Positions 40,673-49,292 of a DNA stretch of 55,211 nt are shown piece by piece. A program made the position numbers and the translations under genes. A model generated the notes under the pieces. It worked only from the letters and a program-made list of their open reading frames with translations. It did no database searches and was not told the DNA's origin. The stretch comes from an uncultured Veillonella sp. (lineage in GTDB: Bacteria > Bacillota > Negativicutes > Veillonellales > Veillonellaceae). Positions within the stretch are counted from its first letter, which is position 1. Each line of letters opens with the position of its first letter. The stretch lies in NCBI GenBank assembly GCA_900766125.1, contig CAAFUD010000261.1, positions 1 to 55,211 on the forward strand, written 5' to 3'.

Positions 40673-40831
40673 ATGATGACAGAAAGAAAAACAATTCAAT
40701 TAATTAATGAGGATACAGGAGAATTAGTCAATTCACCTGATAAGCTATTCATTTCTGAAAGTTCATTAGATGGTATTTCACCAGATGATTTTGAAATGGA
40801 TGTGGAGGATGAAGAACATGGAGATGAGTAA
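40673..40831 (+). CDS. Small acidic protein upstream of the ArdC-like gene
   Basis: A 52-residue protein starting at an ATG behind AGGAGGAAG. It is strongly acidic at the C-terminus (DDFEMDVEDEEHGDE). It overlaps the next gene's start by 14 bases, so the two are co-translated. It may be a DNA-mimic style or chaperone-like partner, but that rests only on charge. Confidence 0.6.
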   Translation: MMTERKTIQLINEDTGELVNSPDKLFISESSLDGISPDDFEMDVEDEEHGDE

Positions 40832-43172
40832 ACAAAGTACATCTGGAATTAATAAAATTGAAGCTAAACGTCAAGAAGTAATTGATTATATCTTGACGGA
40901 AATTAATAATGGTAATCCTCATGTCTTTAATAACCCTAACCACCCATCTTTATTTGAACAATACAATTTTAAAACCGATAAAACATATAGCGGAATGAAT
41001 CGGTTTATATTAGCCGTTTCAGCTAGTTTGGAAGGGTATAAAGATCCTCGTTGGTTAACTTATAAGCAAGCAAAAGAGTTAGGGTATTCTGTAAAAAAAG
41101 GTACGCATGGTACAACGTTAGAATATTGGGAACGCATTCCTGTAAAAATGGATAAACTTGATAAGGATGGAAATCCAGTTCTCGATGAAAATGGTAAACC
41201 CGTTCAGGTTACTAGAACTAGAGAAGATGGTACACCAGTGATGCGTTGGATGGGTAAACCATTTACTGTTTTTAATGGCGAACAGATTAATGGTATTCCA
41301 CCTTATGAACGCCAACCTATGACAGAAGAACAACGTATCAAAGAATTAGAATCTATTCTTAATCATAGTGAAGCCCCTATTCATTATGATAGTTTAGAGG
41401 CTAATTATTACCAAAGAAAAACAGATACGATTCATTTACGGCCAAAAGATGACTTTAAATCTATGGATCAACTCTATGCAACGGCACTACATGAAATTGC
41501 TCATAGTACACAACATCCTAGTCGGTTAAATCGTCAATATATGGAATCTTCTAACCCATTAGAAGAATTACAAAATTACGCTAGAGAAGAAGTCGTTGCT
41601 GAATTTACAGCGGCTATGTTAAATGCTAAGTATAATCTACCGTATTCAGAACGAATGGGAAAAGATAATTCTACATCGTATATTGAAGGTTGGCAGCAAG
41701 TATTTAATGAAAGCCCATTAGAACTTATTGAAGCCTTAAAAAAAGCAGAACAAGCTGCTACGTATATTGAAAATAATATGCTCGTTCTTGAACAAGAACA
41801 AACAGAGCAACTAGAACAATCCCACTCTCTAAATCAATACACTTTAGATGATTTAGAAGTTCATTTTGATTGGGCTGAAGGAATGGTTACTGATAAGGAT
41901 GGTAAAAGTTATACACGTATTGGTGTACTACCATCTAAACTATCTGACTTAGGTTCAGATACTGGTAATTACTATTCTGATGATTTGATTTTAAAAGGCA
42001 AAGCAGCTCAACAATTTTTAACTGATGCCGCTCGTCAAGATTATTTTTACTCTGAACTTGGACATGCTAAATGTTCATTTACTATTAAAGTCAAAGACTT
42101 TGAATTTGGTGATCGATTCGACTTAGGGGATAGTTATATTAAAAGTGCTAATTTAAACGGTAAAAAAGAAGTTGGTGGTATTGAATACTTTAATAATTTT
42201 CTAGTAAAGACTTTTGATGTAGACCCTCATACATTAGAAAATTTAGTAACGCAAGAGCAACAATTGATTGCTGAAGGCAAATTACCTTCTATCACTAATT
42301 GCCCTAATGGACAAATTATTACTAATGATATGAACCAGGATAATCTGATTCCCTCTTCAAAAAAAGAGAATACAGTAAAATTTGATAAAAACTTTGCAAT
42401 TAGTTTACGACATAAAGAAGGGTTCTTATGCCGTAATACTAATATGATTGTTCTTGGTGGTGGTACATCCTTTGATTATCTATTGCAGGATACGCCAGAA
42501 AAAATGATTGGCCCAGATGATGGCTATAGAGAGTATGGTGGACATTTTTATGCTTTAGATCACGATCCTGAAAGTCCTAACTTATATAAAGGCGATTATG
42601 CCATTCAGTTAATGAACGATATTGTTTTAGAAGATATGACGGTTCATTTAGTAAATGCCAATAGAACCATTACAATTCCAGATGGAACTGGCTTTGATTC
42701 ACAAAATCCAACTAATGTACGTAGTTGTTTAGGTGTAGTCGATAAATTAGGAATTAATTTCCATATTATTGATAAAAACGGTGAACTTCATACGTTTAAA
42801 AATCGTATTGATTTAGGTGATTTAGATACTATCTCTAAAACGCCAATGCTTGACGTTTTAAAATCAATGGAGAACTGGACTAGTGTTAAATTAGAAGGAT
42901 TATCTGATGATGTTCATGCTATGGTTGAAGAACTAGAAGATAGACTGAAACGCAATGAACTACCGTCCCCTTCTGTTCAAACTAACCCTAAAATTTATAC
43001 AGAAAAATTACAAGCACTTTATAATTCACATTCTAACCCTGAAAAATATGCAGAAGCATTAAAGCCTGTTATGGAAATGTTGAATGTAACACAAACTAAG
43101 GACTTATCTCAAAAGCCTAAAGTTGGTTTATCTATTTCTAAACCTAAAGGAAAATCTGGCTTAGAACGCTAA
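40818..43172 (+). CDS. ardC: ArdC-like antirestriction / polyvalent protein with metallopeptidase domain
   Basis: A 784-residue protein; the ATG at 40818 is 9 bases after GGAGG. Residues about 5-130 resemble the ArdC ssDNA-binding N-terminal domain (NPNHPSLFEQYNFKTDKTYSGMNRFIL, KKGTHGTTLEYW). A zinc metallopeptidase-like region follows with HEIAH near residue 224 and EEVVAEFTAAML. The remaining 450 residues are a large extension that I cannot name. ArdC of plasmid pSa protects incoming single-stranded DNA and is thought to be carried into the recipient. The C-terminus GLSISKPKGKSGLER matches the tails of other proteins here. Confidence 0.85.
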   Translation: MEMSKQSTSGINKIEAKRQEVIDYILTEINNGNPHVFNNPNHPSLFEQYNFKTDKTYSGMNRFILAVSASLEGYKDPRWLTYKQAKELGYSVKKGTHGTTLEYWERIPVKMDKLDKDGNPVLDENGKPVQVTRTREDGTPVMRWMGKPFTVFNGEQINGIPPYERQPMTEEQRIKELESILNHSEAPIHYDSLEANYYQRKTDTIHLRPKDDFKSMDQLYATALHEIAHSTQHPSRLNRQYMESSNPLEELQNYAREEVVAEFTAAMLNAKYNLPYSERMGKDNSTSYIEGWQQVFNESPLELIEALKKAEQAATYIENNMLVLEQEQTEQLEQSHSLNQYTLDDLEVHFDWAEGMVTDKDGKSYTRIGVLPSKLSDLGSDTGNYYSDDLILKGKAAQQFLTDAARQDYFYSELGHAKCSFTIKVKDFEFGDRFDLGDSYIKSANLNGKKEVGGIEYFNNFLVKTFDVDPHTLENLVTQEQQLIAEGKLPSITNCPNGQIITNDMNQDNLIPSSKKENTVKFDKNFAISLRHKEGFLCRNTNMIVLGGGTSFDYLLQDTPEKMIGPDDGYREYGGHFYALDHDPESPNLYKGDYAIQLMNDIVLEDMTVHLVNANRTITIPDGTGFDSQNPTNVRSCLGVVDKLGINFHIIDKNGELHTFKNRIDLGDLDTISKTPMLDVLKSMENWTSVKLEGLSDDVHAMVEELEDRLKRNELPSPSVQTNPKIYTEKLQALYNSHSNPEKYAEALKPVMEMLNVTQTKDLSQKPKVGLSISKPKGKSGLER

Positions 43173-43241
43173 CATTTTATTGTTAAAACTATTTATTGTA
43201 CAATATCTAAAAATATTTATTGTTTTATATATTAATTGTTT

Positions 43242-43260
43242 GAATATAAACCCAGTGAGG
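43242..43260 (+). promoter_or_regulatory. Conserved leader hairpin element, copy 8 (before topoisomerase)
   Basis: GAATATAAACCCAGTGAGG then ATATAAATG. CC pairs with GG, but the outer pair (A with A) is lost, so this is the weakest member. GAGG is the ribosome site for 43267. Confidence 0.6.
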
Positions 43261-43266
43261 ATATAA

Positions 43267-45351
43267 ATGAATACACTTTATATTGCAGAAAAGCCTAGTT
43301 TAGCTACTGCTATTGCTAAATATTTAGGTGGATTTACTAAAAGTAAAACAGCGTTTGAAAAAGGTGATACTAAAGTTACTTGGTGTTATGGACACGTATT
43401 TGCAACGGTTGATCCTGAAGAATATGATCCTAAATATCATAGATGGACTGTTTCGGATTTACCTATCATTCCTTCCGATTGGATTTTAAAACCACGTGCA
43501 GATGCTAAGGAGCAAGTTAAAGCAATTAAAGAAATGTTGCAATGGGCTGATGTTGTGATTCATGCAGGTGACCCTGATCGTGAAGGCCAACTACTCGTTG
43601 ATGAAGTCTTAGAATATTACGATTATAAAGGAACAGTTAAACGAATTCTTATTAACGCTACCGATGATACCTCTTTAAAACGTGCGTTTGATTCTATTGT
43701 AGAAAACAGTCAATTTAAAAACTTATCACAAGCAGGTTTAGGCCGTTCTAAAATGGATTGGTTATTAGGAATGTCTGGTACACGTCTATATACACTACGA
43801 TACCAACATTTAGGTGGTAAAGGTAAATTAAATGTAGGACGTGTACAAACACCTACATTAGCTTTAGTAGTGAATCGTGAGCATGAAATTGTCAATTTTA
43901 AAGAACAAAAATTCTTTGATATTCATGCGACTATTTCTGTAGATAATGAACAATTTAAAGGAAAACTAGTTCATGAAGGGTATATTGTCGAACAATCAGA
44001 AGCAGAAGCCCTTATGAGTGCTTGTAAAGCAGCAGGAACAGCTACCATTAAAGAATGGTCTGTTAATGATAAAAAAGAGGCCCCTCCCCTTCCATATTCC
44101 CTGGATTCTTTACAAGGATACATGAATAAAAAAGCAGGATGGTCACCAAAGAAAACACTTGATGTTACTCAAAAATTATATGAAATGAAATATGTGTCTT
44201 ACCCTCGTTCTGATTGTAACTATTTGCCTATGGGCCAATATAGTGATGCACATGATATTTTAGATGCTATTTCTCGTGGTTCTACGTTACCTAGTGATTT
44301 TTCTAGTCATGCTAACACGTCGTTGCAATCTAAATGTTTCAACGATAAGAAAATTACAGCCCATCATGCTATTATTCCTACTCGTGAAGCTCCGTCTGGA
44401 TTAGATGCAGATCAGCAACTTTTATATGATGAAATTGCTTTACGATACATTTTGCAGTGGTACCCTGCTATGGAGTTTACCGAAACAAAGTATGTATTCT
44501 CTGTTGCAAGCGAAGATTTCAGTGGCCGTAGTGTCTTTATCCGTGATAAAGGATTTAAAGCCCTTATAGGCTCAAATAAAGAGGATGAAGATACAAATGA
44601 TGTATCCATTGCTCAAAAGGCCGTAACAGCTGCTACAGGCGATTCCGTTACTGTATCTGACGTTGACTATAAAGAAGGCGTAACAAAACCACCTAAACGA
44701 TTTACAGAAGGTACATTGTTAACAGCCATGGCAAATATTCATCGTTTTGTTTCCGATCCTGAATTTAAAGAAAAATTAAAACAGATTAAGGGGATTGGCA
44801 CGCCTGCTACTCGTTCAACGATTATTGCAGGGTTAATTGATAATGGATTCATTGCTTTAGATGGTAAAGCTCTCCGCCCTACTGCATTAGGGGAAGAGCT
44901 AGTTAAACATATTCCTAGTATTATTACAGCCCCTGATATGACGGCTAAAATGGAACTTTCCTTAATGGATGTAGAAAAAGGAACTACCTCTCTAAATGCA
45001 GTAATGTCTGAATATGAATCATTCCTTAAAGGATTGGTAGAAGCAGAAACAACAATTTTTGCTCAACCACCAAAAATTGAAGGTGTTGAATGCCCTGTTT
45101 GTCATGAAGGTGTACTCATTTTAAAAAAAGGTAGCAAAGGCCCATTCTGGGGATGTAGTGCTTATGCTCAAAATGGATGTAAAGCGATTTTCTCTGATGC
45201 TAATGGAAAACCTGCTATTTATGAATGTCCTGATTGCCATAAGGGATTTTTAAAACAACGAAAAGGCAGTAAAGGTACTTTCTGGGGCTGTAGTAATTAT
45301 CCTGATTGTAAATGTACTAAAGAGGATGCTAAAGGCAAGCCTAAACTATAA
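43267..45351 (+). CDS. topB: Type IA DNA topoisomerase III
   Basis: A 694-residue protein. The TOPRIM start TLYIAEKPSLATAIAKYLGG, the Asp triad in IHAGDPDREGQLLVDEVL and the catalytic Tyr in YVSYPRSDCNYL (about residue 313) are all present. Two C-terminal C4 zinc ribbons (CPVCHEG...C and CPDCHKG...C) repeat the KGSKGxFWGCS motif. Plasmid topoisomerase III enzymes untangle replication or transfer intermediates, as TraE does in IncP plasmids. Confidence 0.95.
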   Translation: MNTLYIAEKPSLATAIAKYLGGFTKSKTAFEKGDTKVTWCYGHVFATVDPEEYDPKYHRWTVSDLPIIPSDWILKPRADAKEQVKAIKEMLQWADVVIHAGDPDREGQLLVDEVLEYYDYKGTVKRILINATDDTSLKRAFDSIVENSQFKNLSQAGLGRSKMDWLLGMSGTRLYTLRYQHLGGKGKLNVGRVQTPTLALVVNREHEIVNFKEQKFFDIHATISVDNEQFKGKLVHEGYIVEQSEAEALMSACKAAGTATIKEWSVNDKKEAPPLPYSLDSLQGYMNKKAGWSPKKTLDVTQKLYEMKYVSYPRSDCNYLPMGQYSDAHDILDAISRGSTLPSDFSSHANTSLQSKCFNDKKITAHHAIIPTREAPSGLDADQQLLYDEIALRYILQWYPAMEFTETKYVFSVASEDFSGRSVFIRDKGFKALIGSNKEDEDTNDVSIAQKAVTAATGDSVTVSDVDYKEGVTKPPKRFTEGTLLTAMANIHRFVSDPEFKEKLKQIKGIGTPATRSTIIAGLIDNGFIALDGKALRPTALGEELVKHIPSIITAPDMTAKMELSLMDVEKGTTSLNAVMSEYESFLKGLVEAETTIFAQPPKIEGVECPVCHEGVLILKKGSKGPFWGCSAYAQNGCKAIFSDANGKPAIYECPDCHKGFLKQRKGSKGTFWGCSNYPDCKCTKEDAKGKPKL

Positions 45352-45437
45352 AATGATTAATAAGCAAAATAATTAACCAATAAATATATTAATATTTTTA
45401 TTGATTTATCTATTAAACTATTGCATAGGAGATATAA

Positions 45438-46277
45438 ATGTCCTCATTAATTGATAAACAACAAGATTTTAAAGGGTCTATTAACGAAATACCTTTTGAA
45501 CGTGAAGAGGTATTTGATGCAACAGCTTCTATTGTCAATGCGATTGAACATAGATGGCCTATTACCTGTTCAAAAGAAACCATAGAGGCGATTAAAGGAT
45601 ATGTGGAAGGACATGAGGCCTTACATCCATCCTTCTCTTTCAAAAAATTTGAACGAGAAAATACAAATCGTATTGCGTATACAACTGAACCTAAAGAAGT
45701 ATGGCTTAGTTATGAACGGTCTGATTACCTTAAAGAAGCAGGTACAACATTACCATTAGCGTTAACTGCATCTCTTACTAAAGATCAAGAAGCTGTTCAA
45801 GACTTTGAACAAGCAATGGATGCCTGGGAAAAAGAAAAAGAGATTAAAGGTGAACAAAAGAAAGAAGCATACAAAGAACTTACAGAAGAAGAAGCCTTAA
45901 AATTAGTTGCTTCTAATGGTACTGAATTATTATATTTGCCTGATAAATATCGTAATAACGAAAAAATTGTATCGGTAGCTATCTCTAACGATGAAGATGC
46001 GTTCCGTTATGCAGGGACATCTGCTCGTGATAATGACCGTTTAGCTAGACAAGCTATTAATGCTGATCCAGATAATATTAAGTATCTGGGGCAAACGCTA
46101 CGTAATGACCCTGATTTATATCAAATGGCCATCGAACGTGATAATGACCTTATTAAAGATATTCCTGTGGCCATGCAGCATAATGCAACGATTGAAAAGA
46201 TTATTGCTAAAGATAATCGCCGTCAACTTGGTCTTACTATAAAAAAAGCCAATGAAGGAGCTGAATTGACACGATGA
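45438..46277 (+). CDS. DUF4116-like repeat protein with possible export tail
   Basis: A 279-residue protein with an ATG behind TAGGAGAT. The first 55 residues (DFKGSINEIPFEREEVFDATASIVNAIEHRW) align with the start of the protein at 1142. Residues 185-265 contain DUF4116-style short helical repeats (NNEKIVSVAISNDEDAFRYAG; RNDPDLYQMAIERD). It ends LGLTIKKANEGAELTR, similar to VGLSISKPKGKSGLER of the ArdC-like protein. Function unknown. Confidence 0.75.
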   Translation: MSSLIDKQQDFKGSINEIPFEREEVFDATASIVNAIEHRWPITCSKETIEAIKGYVEGHEALHPSFSFKKFERENTNRIAYTTEPKEVWLSYERSDYLKEAGTTLPLALTASLTKDQEAVQDFEQAMDAWEKEKEIKGEQKKEAYKELTEEEALKLVASNGTELLYLPDKYRNNEKIVSVAISNDEDAFRYAGTSARDNDRLARQAINADPDNIKYLGQTLRNDPDLYQMAIERDNDLIKDIPVAMQHNATIEKIIAKDNRRQLGLTIKKANEGAELTR

Positions 46278-46435
46278 GGCGTAAAAGACAATTAAAAAAA
46301 AGAAATAATAGCCCTAGTCCGATTGTAACTACAACGGCTATGAAACAACGACAAAATCATAAGCATACAAAGAAAATCGGTGATGTAATTGTAACCATAC
46401 CATGCTTTGGAAAAAGTCGTTCCCGTTCTCGTTAG
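46274..46435 (+). CDS. Very small basic protein
   Basis: A 53-residue protein that starts in an ATGA overlap with the preceding stop. It is rich in Lys and Arg at both ends (MRRKRQLKKRNN and GKSRSRSR). It could bind nucleic acid. Coupled translation on both sides supports it as real. Confidence 0.55.
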   Translation: MRRKRQLKKRNNSPSPIVTTTAMKQRQNHKHTKKIGDVIVTIPCFGKSRSRSR

Positions 46436-46443
46436 GTGATTCT

Positions 46444-46920
46444 ATGAAATGGGTGAATCATAGAATTATTACTACCTCGATTGCATTTCTCCTAACACAA
46501 AATATTCCTTTTGTGTTAGGAGCGTATGCAGGGAGTACCTTACCTGATCGGCTAGAAGCTCATAAAGAACGGTCTAGTCTAACCTATTACAATCATAGAC
46601 AAGTGACACACTGGTTTGTTCCTTATATGATTGCTTTTACATTTCTCGCCATACTAGGATTTGTTATTAATCCTTTCTCTGAAGTATCTTCATTGTTTTT
46701 TAAAGTTACACTTGGCGGGCTATTTGGTTGTATTGCTCATATTGCTGAGGATGCAGTAACAGGAACTGTTCCAGGGTTAACATTACACTCTCGTATTGGA
46801 AAAGCATATTTTAAAACTGGCGATAATAAAGAATATGCAGTATCTGCTATTTGTATTGTTCTTACAATCATTACTCTTATTATTATTGGAATCTCTTATC
46901 CATTACAATTGTTATTTTAA
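46444..46920 (+). CDS. YdjM/DUF457-like membrane-bound hydrolase family protein
   Basis: A 158-residue protein; the ATG at 46444 follows AGGTGATTCT. The pattern GSTLPDRLE followed by HRQVTHWFVPYM, then GCIAHIAEDAVTGTVPGL, is the metal-ligand pattern of the YdjM/DUF457 family, whose members are inner-membrane proteins with His/Asp ligands and unclear substrates. Three hydrophobic helices are visible, including FTFLAILGFVI and ICIVLTIITLIIIGI. Confidence 0.8.
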   Translation: MKWVNHRIITTSIAFLLTQNIPFVLGAYAGSTLPDRLEAHKERSSLTYYNHRQVTHWFVPYMIAFTFLAILGFVINPFSEVSSLFFKVTLGGLFGCIAHIAEDAVTGTVPGLTLHSRIGKAYFKTGDNKEYAVSAICIVLTIITLIIIGISYPLQLLF

Positions 46921-46960
46921 TTAGGACTAATTATTAAGTAGTTTATTTTATAGACAAAAG

Positions 46961-47009
46961 TGCAAATAAGTGAACAAATATATATTATATTTCTTGTTTG
47001 CACTTGCTT
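46961..47009 (+). terminator. Hairpin between the YdjM-like gene and the IscB element
   Basis: AAGTGCAAA and TTTGCACTT form a 9-bp stem around an A/T-rich loop. It has no clean T run, so it may be a weak terminator or mark the left end of the IscB element. Confidence 0.5.
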
Positions 47010-47240
47010 AATAATAGGTTTCGAGCCTTAGTGACTGCTACTATCGAAAGATATGTTGCAGATATGAACTACGTTATGGGAAAGGTTAAAGACACACCTT
47101 TAGATGTACTCGTCAGTCTGAAGCTCTGTGAGTGCCAATCAAGAAACTATGCTAATGTTCTGCATAGATAACAGAGAAACACATATACCCTCCACGACAT
47201 TGGCAGGACGAAAAATACTCCGTAAGGAAGGTGTCCAGAG
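47010..47240 (+). ncRNA. HEARO / omega RNA of IscB
   Basis: This gene-free block directly abuts the iscB start. It is richer in G+C than its flanks and has several hairpins: AAAGGT/ACCTTT (47081-47101), CTATGC/GCATAG (47147-47167), and GGAC...GTCC near the end (47205-47236). The GTCCAGAG sequence running into the ATG is what I know from HEARO RNAs. OMEGA RNAs guide IscB to DNA; the guide lies at the 5' end and equals the sequence at the element's left edge. The exact 5' end is not certain. Confidence 0.8.
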
Positions 47241-48479
47241 ATGGAAAATAAAATTGAATATTGCTTTGTAGTTGATAAAGATAACCAACCATTAGCACCA
47301 ACAAAAGTGAATAAAGGATGGTATTTAGTTAGAAAAGGCAGAGCAAGATTAAAATCTAAATACCCTATGGTAATTCAATTAGAAAAAAGAGTTAAACTTG
47401 ATGAAAATGACAAAAGTTATATGACTTGTGGTATAGATGATGGTTCTGCACATGTTGGCTTGGCTATTGTTCAAAAATGTCCTATTAAAAATAAAGTAGT
47501 ATTTAAGGGGACTATTGAACAACGTCAAGATGTAAAGCACTTAATAGATGTTAGGCGTGGGTATAGACGTTATCATCGTTATCATAAAAGATATAGACCG
47601 ATGAGATTTAATAATCGTTCATCTTCTAAAAGAATTGGTAGATTAGCACCAAGTATTAAACAAAAGAAAGATGCTATTTTAAGAATATTATTCCAGTTAA
47701 ATAAGTGGATAAACATTAAAGAATATTATCTTGAAGATGTTTGTATAGATATTCGTGCAATGACAGATGATTATAAACCTTATAAATGGCAATATCAAAA
47801 ATCTAATCGTTTAGATGAAAATCTTAGAAAAGCAGCTATTATACGTGACAATTACAAATGTCAGGAATGTGGAAAATCTAATTGTAAATTAGAAGTACAT
47901 CATATACAAGCAAGAAAATATAGCGGAGCAGATACTATTGGAAATTTAATTACACTTTGTTCTAAATGTCATCAAAAAACAGAAGGAAAAGAGCAAGATT
48001 TTGAAGATAAATACTTCAAAATTATTGGCTCTAAACCTAAACGGTTTGATTACGCAATGCATGTTATGCAAGGTAAAAACTATCTACGAAGTAAAATATC
48101 TGAATTAGGATTATTACATCTAACTAATGGTGGCGAAACTGCAAATAAAAGAATTGAATGGAATATAGAAAAATCCCATAGCAATGATGCTATATGTATT
48201 ACAGATAGTATCCCAGACTCTTGTAACATAAAAGAGTGGACTATTAAACCAATGAGAAGAAAATCAAAAGCAAAAATTAATAATGTATTAGGAATTAAGC
48301 ATAGAGATTTAGTTTCTTATACATATAAAAATGGAGAAACGCACACTGGCTATGTTACGGCTTTATATTCAAAACAATTAGCTTTAAATTTTCAATCAAG
48401 AACTAAACATTGCAAAAAAGTAAATGCACGAAAATGCAGATTGCTTTGGCAATTTAATAAAATTTATTGGCTAGAATAA
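47241..48479 (+). CDS. iscB: IscB RNA-guided nuclease
   Basis: A 412-residue protein. A PLMP-type N-terminus (CFVVDKDNQPLAPTKVNKG) is followed by RuvC-I GIDDGSAHVGLAIV (Asp66), an Arg-rich bridge helix (RRGYRRYHRYHKRYRP) and RuvC-II YYLEDVCID (Glu165). The HNH insert has CQEC, LEVHHIQARK (His220/221) and CSKC, and RuvC-III is SHSNDAICI (Asp316). All catalytic residues are present. IscB is the ancestor of Cas9 and cuts DNA under omega RNA guidance. No TnpA gene lies beside it, as is common for this group. Confidence 0.92.
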   Translation: MENKIEYCFVVDKDNQPLAPTKVNKGWYLVRKGRARLKSKYPMVIQLEKRVKLDENDKSYMTCGIDDGSAHVGLAIVQKCPIKNKVVFKGTIEQRQDVKHLIDVRRGYRRYHRYHKRYRPMRFNNRSSSKRIGRLAPSIKQKKDAILRILFQLNKWINIKEYYLEDVCIDIRAMTDDYKPYKWQYQKSNRLDENLRKAAIIRDNYKCQECGKSNCKLEVHHIQARKYSGADTIGNLITLCSKCHQKTEGKEQDFEDKYFKIIGSKPKRFDYAMHVMQGKNYLRSKISELGLLHLTNGGETANKRIEWNIEKSHSNDAICITDSIPDSCNIKEWTIKPMRRKSKAKINNVLGIKHRDLVSYTYKNGETHTGYVTALYSKQLALNFQSRTKHCKKVNARKCRLLWQFNKIYWLE

Positions 48480-48541
48480 TATATATAATATTATATATTT
48501 ATTTATATTTAAGTATATTTTTTTTAGGAGAAATTTTTACA

Positions 48542-49291
48542 ATGGAAAAAATGGAATTCAAAACAAAATCTCAACTTGCACAAGAACGTTTTCATGAATA
48601 CTTAGAAAATAAATTAAAAACAGATGGTTATAGTGAAGTCGAATCTGACTTGTACTTTAAATTTGAAGAGTATATTAATAATCGGCTAGCTGCTATTGAA
48701 ACTACTATGTCGATGGTAGCTAATGGTATTGCTATACAAAAAGATACTGGTGTTGCATTATTACGAGAAGTCCCTAATGATGAAACGTTTACAATTCTTT
48801 TTAATGGGTCAGAGCAAACTGTATCTCGTGATCAATTTGTTGATTATATTGAACGTAAAGCTGTAGAAGCTGTTGCCTCTGGTATTCCTGTACTCCCATA
48901 TGAATATAATTATTTGTTTAAACAAGCACCTTCTTTAAATCGGGTAATGAAATCTAGTGGTGAATATCCTGTTGAATTAGTAGCAATGATGTTACAAAAA
49001 AACGCTAATTCTAATGTTCCTGAATTAGTATGCTTATTCTCTACTATTACCAATGATATTTTTTCTTATCGTTTTAGAAAAAATAATAAATATGATATGT
49101 TCACTCCAAATTACAATTCTACATTTGAAGTTAAAGATAAAGCTAATATTGGTAAATGCTTTATGTTACGAGTAGCACCTAGTCGCAATTCGGGTCTACT
49201 TAGAATCATTGATATGATTCCAATAGAATCTAATGATGAACCTAGTGATCGTCATAGTGCTATGGAAGAAACTATGACACGGGTTTACTAA
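48542..49291 (+). CDS. Unknown soluble protein
   Basis: A 249-residue protein; the ATG at 48542 is behind AGGAGAAAT, while the longer frame upstream overlaps the IscB end and is only a hydrophobic A/T artifact. It has an acidic, mostly helical N-terminal half and a mixed C-terminal half (YRFRKNNKYDMFTPNYN). I recognise no domain. It starts an operon of three unknown genes before the partition genes. Confidence 0.65.
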   Translation: MEKMEFKTKSQLAQERFHEYLENKLKTDGYSEVESDLYFKFEEYINNRLAAIETTMSMVANGIAIQKDTGVALLREVPNDETFTILFNGSEQTVSRDQFVDYIERKAVEAVASGIPVLPYEYNYLFKQAPSLNRVMKSSGEYPVELVAMMLQKNANSNVPELVCLFSTITNDIFSYRFRKNNKYDMFTPNYNSTFEVKDKANIGKCFMLRVAPSRNSGLLRIIDMIPIESNDEPSDRHSAMEETMTRVY

Positions 49292-49292
49292 T

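Noticed and set aside
42828..42843. Sequence ending ATCTCTAAAAC, like the end of the CRISPR repeat
   Set aside because: It lies inside the ArdC-like gene in the coding frame (TISKT), with only the last 11 bases matching; the rest of the repeat is absent.
47241..48479. Reading this gene as a small Cas9 or a group II intron HNH protein
   Set aside because: PLMP start, bridge helix, 412-residue length and the adjacent HEARO-like RNA fit IscB; no recognition lobe or intron structures are present.
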